Of a stretch of DNA of 64,000 nucleotides, positions 61,451 to 64,000 are shown one piece after another (position 1 is the stretch's first letter; each line of letters starts with the position of its first letter). The translations under genes were made by a program, and so were the position numbers. Below the pieces are notes generated by a model, which worked only from the letters and a program-made list of their open reading frames with translations, was not told where the DNA came from and made no database searches. Origin of the DNA: Virgibacillus_O xinjiangensis (GTDB lineage Bacteria; Bacillota; Bacilli; Bacillales; Amphibacillaceae); the NCBI RefSeq assembly GCF_042643145.1, contig NZ_JBHRSA010000034.1, positions 108,552 to 172,551 of the forward strand. The letters are read 5' to 3'.

Positions 61451-62726
61451 GCACACGTATGAGTATATAAATGAAACACTGTACTCCGAAAAACTGGAGA
61501 ATGGTCTATCGGTATATCTCTTGCCCAAACAGGAAATGTCCAAAACCTATGCCTTATTTACAACAGATTATGGCTCGATTGATCAGCGGTTCGTACCGAT
61601 TGATAGGAAAGAAAAAATAACTGTGCCGGAAGGAGTCGCCCATTTTCTAGAACATAAGCTATTTGAGAAAGAAGATCGGGATGTGTTTGCAGATTTCACA
61701 AAGCAAGGTGCTTCTCCGAATGCCTATACTTCATTCACCAAAACTGCATACCTTTTTGCTGCAACAGATCATATCGAGAAAAATGTAGAGACACTGATCG
61801 ATTTTGTACAGAACCCTTATTTTTCAGAGGAATCTGTAGAGAAAGAAAAAGGAATTATTTCACAGGAGATAAAAATGTATGATGATCAGCCGGACTGGCA
61901 GTCGTTCATGGGAACCATCAAGTGCATGTTCCATCATCATCCGGTCAATGTAGATATTGCCGGTACGGTCGACTCGATCACTTCCATCACGAAAGATGAC
62001 CTTTACACATGCTATAACACGTTCTACCACCCTGAGAACATGGTACTCTTCATTGCTGGAAACTTTGATCAGGATAGCATGTTCGAACTGATTGAAGAAA
62101 ACCAGAAGCGGAAAGACTTTCAGAAAATGGAGGAAATAGACAGGGAGTTTCCGGATGAGCCGAAAGAAGTAGTAAAGAGGGAAGAAAAAATGATTATGCC
62201 TGTATCTGTTCCAAAGTGTACTGTCGGCATAAAAGATTCTTCTACTGTCTTGGACCGGGATGAACTTCTCAAGAAAGACCTGCTGATCAATATGTTGCTG
62301 GATCATTATTTTTCTACCAGCGGAGATTTTTACCAGCAATTATATGAAGAAAATCTGATTGACAGCAGTTTTCACTTTGAAACGACCCTGGAGAAAAACT
62401 TCGGCTATACCTTGATTGGTGGGAATACGGAAGACCCTGAGCGATTCTCTGCCAAAATGAAGGAACTATTGCTATCCACGAACCAGGCGGAGTTGAATGC
62501 TGATGAATTCGACCGAATGAAGAAGAAGAAAATCGGCCAGCTCCTCCGGTCGATGAACTCTCTGGAGTTCATTGCAAGCAAGTATACGCATTATCATATG
62601 TTTGGTCTTGATTTATTTGAAATCATTCCACAAATTGAGCAATTGACACTTGAGGATGCCAATGGGTTTTTACGCACTTGGATGGAAGAAGACCGGATAA
62701 CCGTCCTTACCATCGCAGGAGAATGA
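61443..62726 (+). CDS. ymfH: M16-family zinc peptidase YmfH
   Basis: Catalytic partner of the YmfF/YmfH pair. The 427-residue protein has the zinc motif HFLEH (67-71) and the distal Glu in GIISQEIKMYDDQPDW (about 137-152), with a GNFDQDSM segment typical of M16. Substrate unknown; related pairs have been linked to peptide processing. ATG start overlapping ymfF, with AAAGGAGGGAG upstream. ymfI follows after 7 bases. Confidence 0.93.
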   Translation: MNKHTYEYINETLYSEKLENGLSVYLLPKQEMSKTYALFTTDYGSIDQRFVPIDRKEKITVPEGVAHFLEHKLFEKEDRDVFADFTKQGASPNAYTSFTKTAYLFAATDHIEKNVETLIDFVQNPYFSEESVEKEKGIISQEIKMYDDQPDWQSFMGTIKCMFHHHPVNVDIAGTVDSITSITKDDLYTCYNTFYHPENMVLFIAGNFDQDSMFELIEENQKRKDFQKMEEIDREFPDEPKEVVKREEKMIMPVSVPKCTVGIKDSSTVLDRDELLKKDLLINMLLDHYFSTSGDFYQQLYEENLIDSSFHFETTLEKNFGYTLIGGNTEDPERFSAKMKELLLSTNQAELNADEFDRMKKKKIGQLLRSMNSLEFIASKYTHYHMFGLDLFEIIPQIEQLTLEDANGFLRTWMEEDRITVLTIAGE

Positions 62727-62733
62727 GCTGACG

Positions 62734-63450
62734 GTGAAGAAAAATGTATTAGTAGTCGGTGCTAGCGGTGATATCGGGATAGCGATCAGCCGGAGGCTTG
62801 CCGAAGAGGGATATCATCTGCTTCTTCATTTCAACCGAAACAGGCAGCCGATCGATACGCTGAGGGAAGAGTTGGAGGGAGAATCCGTTCTTGCGGTCAT
62901 TCAATCTGACTTGTCGAGGGAAGAGGAAATCAAAAGGTTTCTGACAGAACTGGTCTTCCCAGTGGATCATATTGTGTTTGCCAGTGGAATGGCTCATTAC
63001 GGGCTTTTTCAAGAAGCCCCTGAACAAATCATGGATGAAATGCTCATGCTTCATGTGAAGGCTCCTTGGATGATTACCAAGCATTTACTTCCTCGTATGA
63101 TCCAGGACAAAGCTGGCAATATCGTCCTAGTCACTTCTATTTGGGGAGAAGAGGGGGCAAGCAACGAGGTGATCTATTCTTCGGTCAAAGGAGCTCAGAA
63201 TGCGTTTGTCAAGGCTCTGGCAAAGGAAGCTGGTCCCAGCGGAATTCTCGTTAATGCCGTCAGTCCAGGGTTTATTGAAACGAAAATGAATCAACAGATC
63301 TCGCGTGAGGAAAGAGAGGCAATCATGGAAGAAATTCCTTTAAGCCGGGCAGGAAAACCGGACGAAGTAGCTCATGTCGTAAGTTTCCTGCTGGAAAAGA
63401 AATCCTCCTATATTCAAGGAGAAATTATTAAAATCAGTGGCGGATGGTAG
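62734..63450 (+). CDS. ymfI: Short-chain dehydrogenase/reductase YmfI
   Basis: A 238-residue NAD(P)-dependent SDR. It has the cofactor motif GASGDIG (9-15), FASGM in place of the usual NNAG, the catalytic Ser in LVTSIWG and YSSVK as the YxxxK pair, and SPGFIETKM. Substrate unknown; it resembles FabG-like reductases (EGYHLLLHFN). GTG start after CAGGAGA. Order ymfF-ymfH-ymfI and a DUF3243 gene matches B. subtilis. Confidence 0.9.
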   Translation: MKKNVLVVGASGDIGIAISRRLAEEGYHLLLHFNRNRQPIDTLREELEGESVLAVIQSDLSREEEIKRFLTELVFPVDHIVFASGMAHYGLFQEAPEQIMDEMLMLHVKAPWMITKHLLPRMIQDKAGNIVLVTSIWGEEGASNEVIYSSVKGAQNAFVKALAKEAGPSGILVNAVSPGFIETKMNQQISREEREAIMEEIPLSRAGKPDEVAHVVSFLLEKKSSYIQGEIIKISGGW

Positions 63451-63482
63451 ATATAATTCTTCCTTCAAGCATGTATAAACCA

Positions 63483-63512
63483 TTGGTTACTTCAAATACT
63501 ATACATGATAAT
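63483..63512 (+). promoter_or_regulatory. Possible promoter for the DUF3243 gene
   Basis: -35 TTGGTT (63483-63488), 18-base spacer, -10 GATAAT (63507-63512), 18 bases before the start codon. Confidence 0.5.
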
Positions 63513-63530
63513 ATTGAAGGAGGATAAGCT

Positions 63531-63788
63531 ATGTCAGTGTTGGATAACTTTGATTCTTGGAAAGGCTTCTTAGCGAACAAGCTGCAACAGGCACAACAGC
63601 AGGGAATGAGCCAACAGACCATTTCCAATATGGCCGAAGAAGTCGGGGACTACCTGGCTCAGAATGTGGAAGCGAAGAATAGTGAGGAAGCAGTATTGAG
63701 AGAACTATGGAACGCTGCTTCTGAAGAAGAACAACAAGCACTTGCTAATACCATGATCAAAATGGTGCAGAATCAAGGAAACAACTAA
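63531..63788 (+). CDS. ymfJ: DUF3243 family protein (YmfJ-like)
   Basis: An 85-residue acidic, helical, Gln-rich protein of the DUF3243 family; the B. subtilis member is YmfJ. It starts MSVLDNFDSWKGFLANKL and has ISNMAEEVGDYLAQNVEAKNSEE (split) and a C-terminal WNAASEEEQQALANTMIKMV. Function unknown. ATG after GAAGGAGGAT. In B. subtilis ymfK, rodZ and pgsA follow; here the window runs into terminators and an apparent mobile element. Confidence 0.9.
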   Translation: MSVLDNFDSWKGFLANKLQQAQQQGMSQQTISNMAEEVGDYLAQNVEAKNSEEAVLRELWNAASEEEQQALANTMIKMVQNQGNN

Positions 63789-63800
63789 ACAACTTGGAAG

Positions 63801-63829
63801 GAGAAGCTGTATATTTCATACAGCTTCTC
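63801..63829 (+). terminator. First hairpin after the DUF3243 gene
   Basis: Twelve-base-pair stem (63801-63812 with 63818-63829), 5-base loop, no T run of its own. Confidence 0.7.
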
Positions 63830-63871
63830 AGCTTGTAGAGAAACCTCGTGTTTTTCTACAAGCTTTTTTTC
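63830..63871 (+). terminator. Strong terminator after the DUF3243 gene
   Basis: Fifteen-base-pair stem with one G-T pair (63830-63844 with 63850-63864), 5-base loop, followed by a long T run. Confidence 0.88.
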
Positions 63872-63889
63872 TTGCCTCCAGGAGCACAG

Positions 63890-63934
63890 ACCATTCCCTT
63901 TCCGCGGACGAACGCCCGAGCCTCCTCGTAAAAC
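63890..63934. repeat. Fragment of a GC-rich intergenic repeat
   Basis: The stretch TTTCCGCGGACGAACGCCCG followed by AGCCTCCTCG (63899-63928) is far more GC-rich than its surroundings. It matches, from memory, a dispersed non-coding repeat seen between genes in many Bacillaceae. It stops abruptly at the putative IS end. It cannot be confirmed within one window because there is no second copy here. Confidence 0.4.
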
Positions 63935-64000
63935 TGTACTGCACCCCAATTATTGGACACCTAATCAATATTGGAGGTGCTTCAAATGCAAGATCAGTCT
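63935..64000 (+). mobile_element. Left end of an IS3-type insertion sequence (truncated by the window)
   Basis: TGTACTGCACCCCAATTATT at 63935 has the form of an IS3-family (IS150-like) terminal inverted repeat beginning TG. It is followed by a short spacer, a strong ribosome site TTGGAGGTG and an ATG at 63986 opening a frame (Met-Gln-Asp-Gln-Ser) that runs off the window, where the first transposase gene is expected. Only the left end is visible, so family and completeness cannot be settled. Confidence 0.6.

Noticed and set aside
1..64000. CRISPR array, rRNA operon, replication origin or defence island
   Set aside because: No regularly spaced repeats, rRNA sequences, DnaA-box clusters or defence-gene signatures were seen; the window is conserved core chromosome.

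Overview
The window is a contiguous stretch of a low-to-moderate GC Gram-positive chromosome. It is almost certainly an endospore-forming member of the Bacillaceae. Gene order follows the well-known Bacillus subtilis segment from fapR/plsX to the ymf genes downstream of spoIIIE. Sporulation genes are present (dipicolinate synthase dpaA/dpaB, the ylxY-type deacetylase, ymxH, spoIIIE). Strong AAGGAGG-type ribosome binding sites, frequent TTG/GTG starts and sigma-A promoters all fit. I cannot name the genus. The protein sequences look closer to the halotolerant Oceanobacillus/Virgibacillus/Halobacillus side than to B. subtilis itself, but that is an impression only. Nearly every gene is on the + strand; the single convincing exception is a small UPF0435 gene between rnc and smc.

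Layout. 1-9 kb: end of fapR, then plsX-fabD-fabG-acpP (fatty acid/phospholipid initiation), rnc, UPF0435, smc, ftsY. 9-16 kb: ylxM-ffh-rpsP-khpA-ylqD-rimM-trmD-rplS (protein targeting and ribosome maturation), sipS-type signal peptidase, rbgA, rnhB. 16-26 kb: sucCD, dprA, topA, an unassigned 104-aa gene, xerC, hslVU, codY. 26-32.6 kb: rpsB-tsf-pyrH-frr-uppS-cdsA-rasP. 32.6-48 kb: polC, an RsbR/STAS-type gene, rimP-nusA-ylxR-ylxQ-infB-ylxP-rbfA-truB-ribF, rpsO, pnp. 48-64 kb: ylxY-mlpA-ymxH, dpaA-dpaB-asd-dapG-dapA, tepA-ylzJ, spoIIIE, ymfC (GntR), ymfF-ymfH-ymfI, a DUF3243 gene. The right edge holds a truncated intergenic repeat abutting what looks like the left end of an IS3-type element.

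How the genes work together: the window is mainly housekeeping (lipid initiation, SRP, ribosome and translation-factor biogenesis, RNA processing, replication, lysine/dipicolinate supply for spores). The asd-dapG-dapA genes supply dihydrodipicolinate, which dpaA/dpaB oxidise to dipicolinic acid. A sequence matching the sigma-K promoter consensus lies just upstream of dpaA.

The most informative features are departures from the B. subtilis order. No flagellar/chemotaxis operon lies between codY and rpsB, and the FlhB-like genes between rnhB and sucC are missing. trmFO is absent between topA and xerC, where a small unknown gene and a promoter-bearing non-coding stretch sit instead. dxr and proS are absent on either side of rasP. 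An RsbR-type gene that appears to lack both canonical phospho-threonines is inserted between polC and rimP. I found no CRISPR array, prophage, defence island, rRNA or tRNA. I do not see a wholly new multi-gene system here; the best leads are these indels and several structured leaders.
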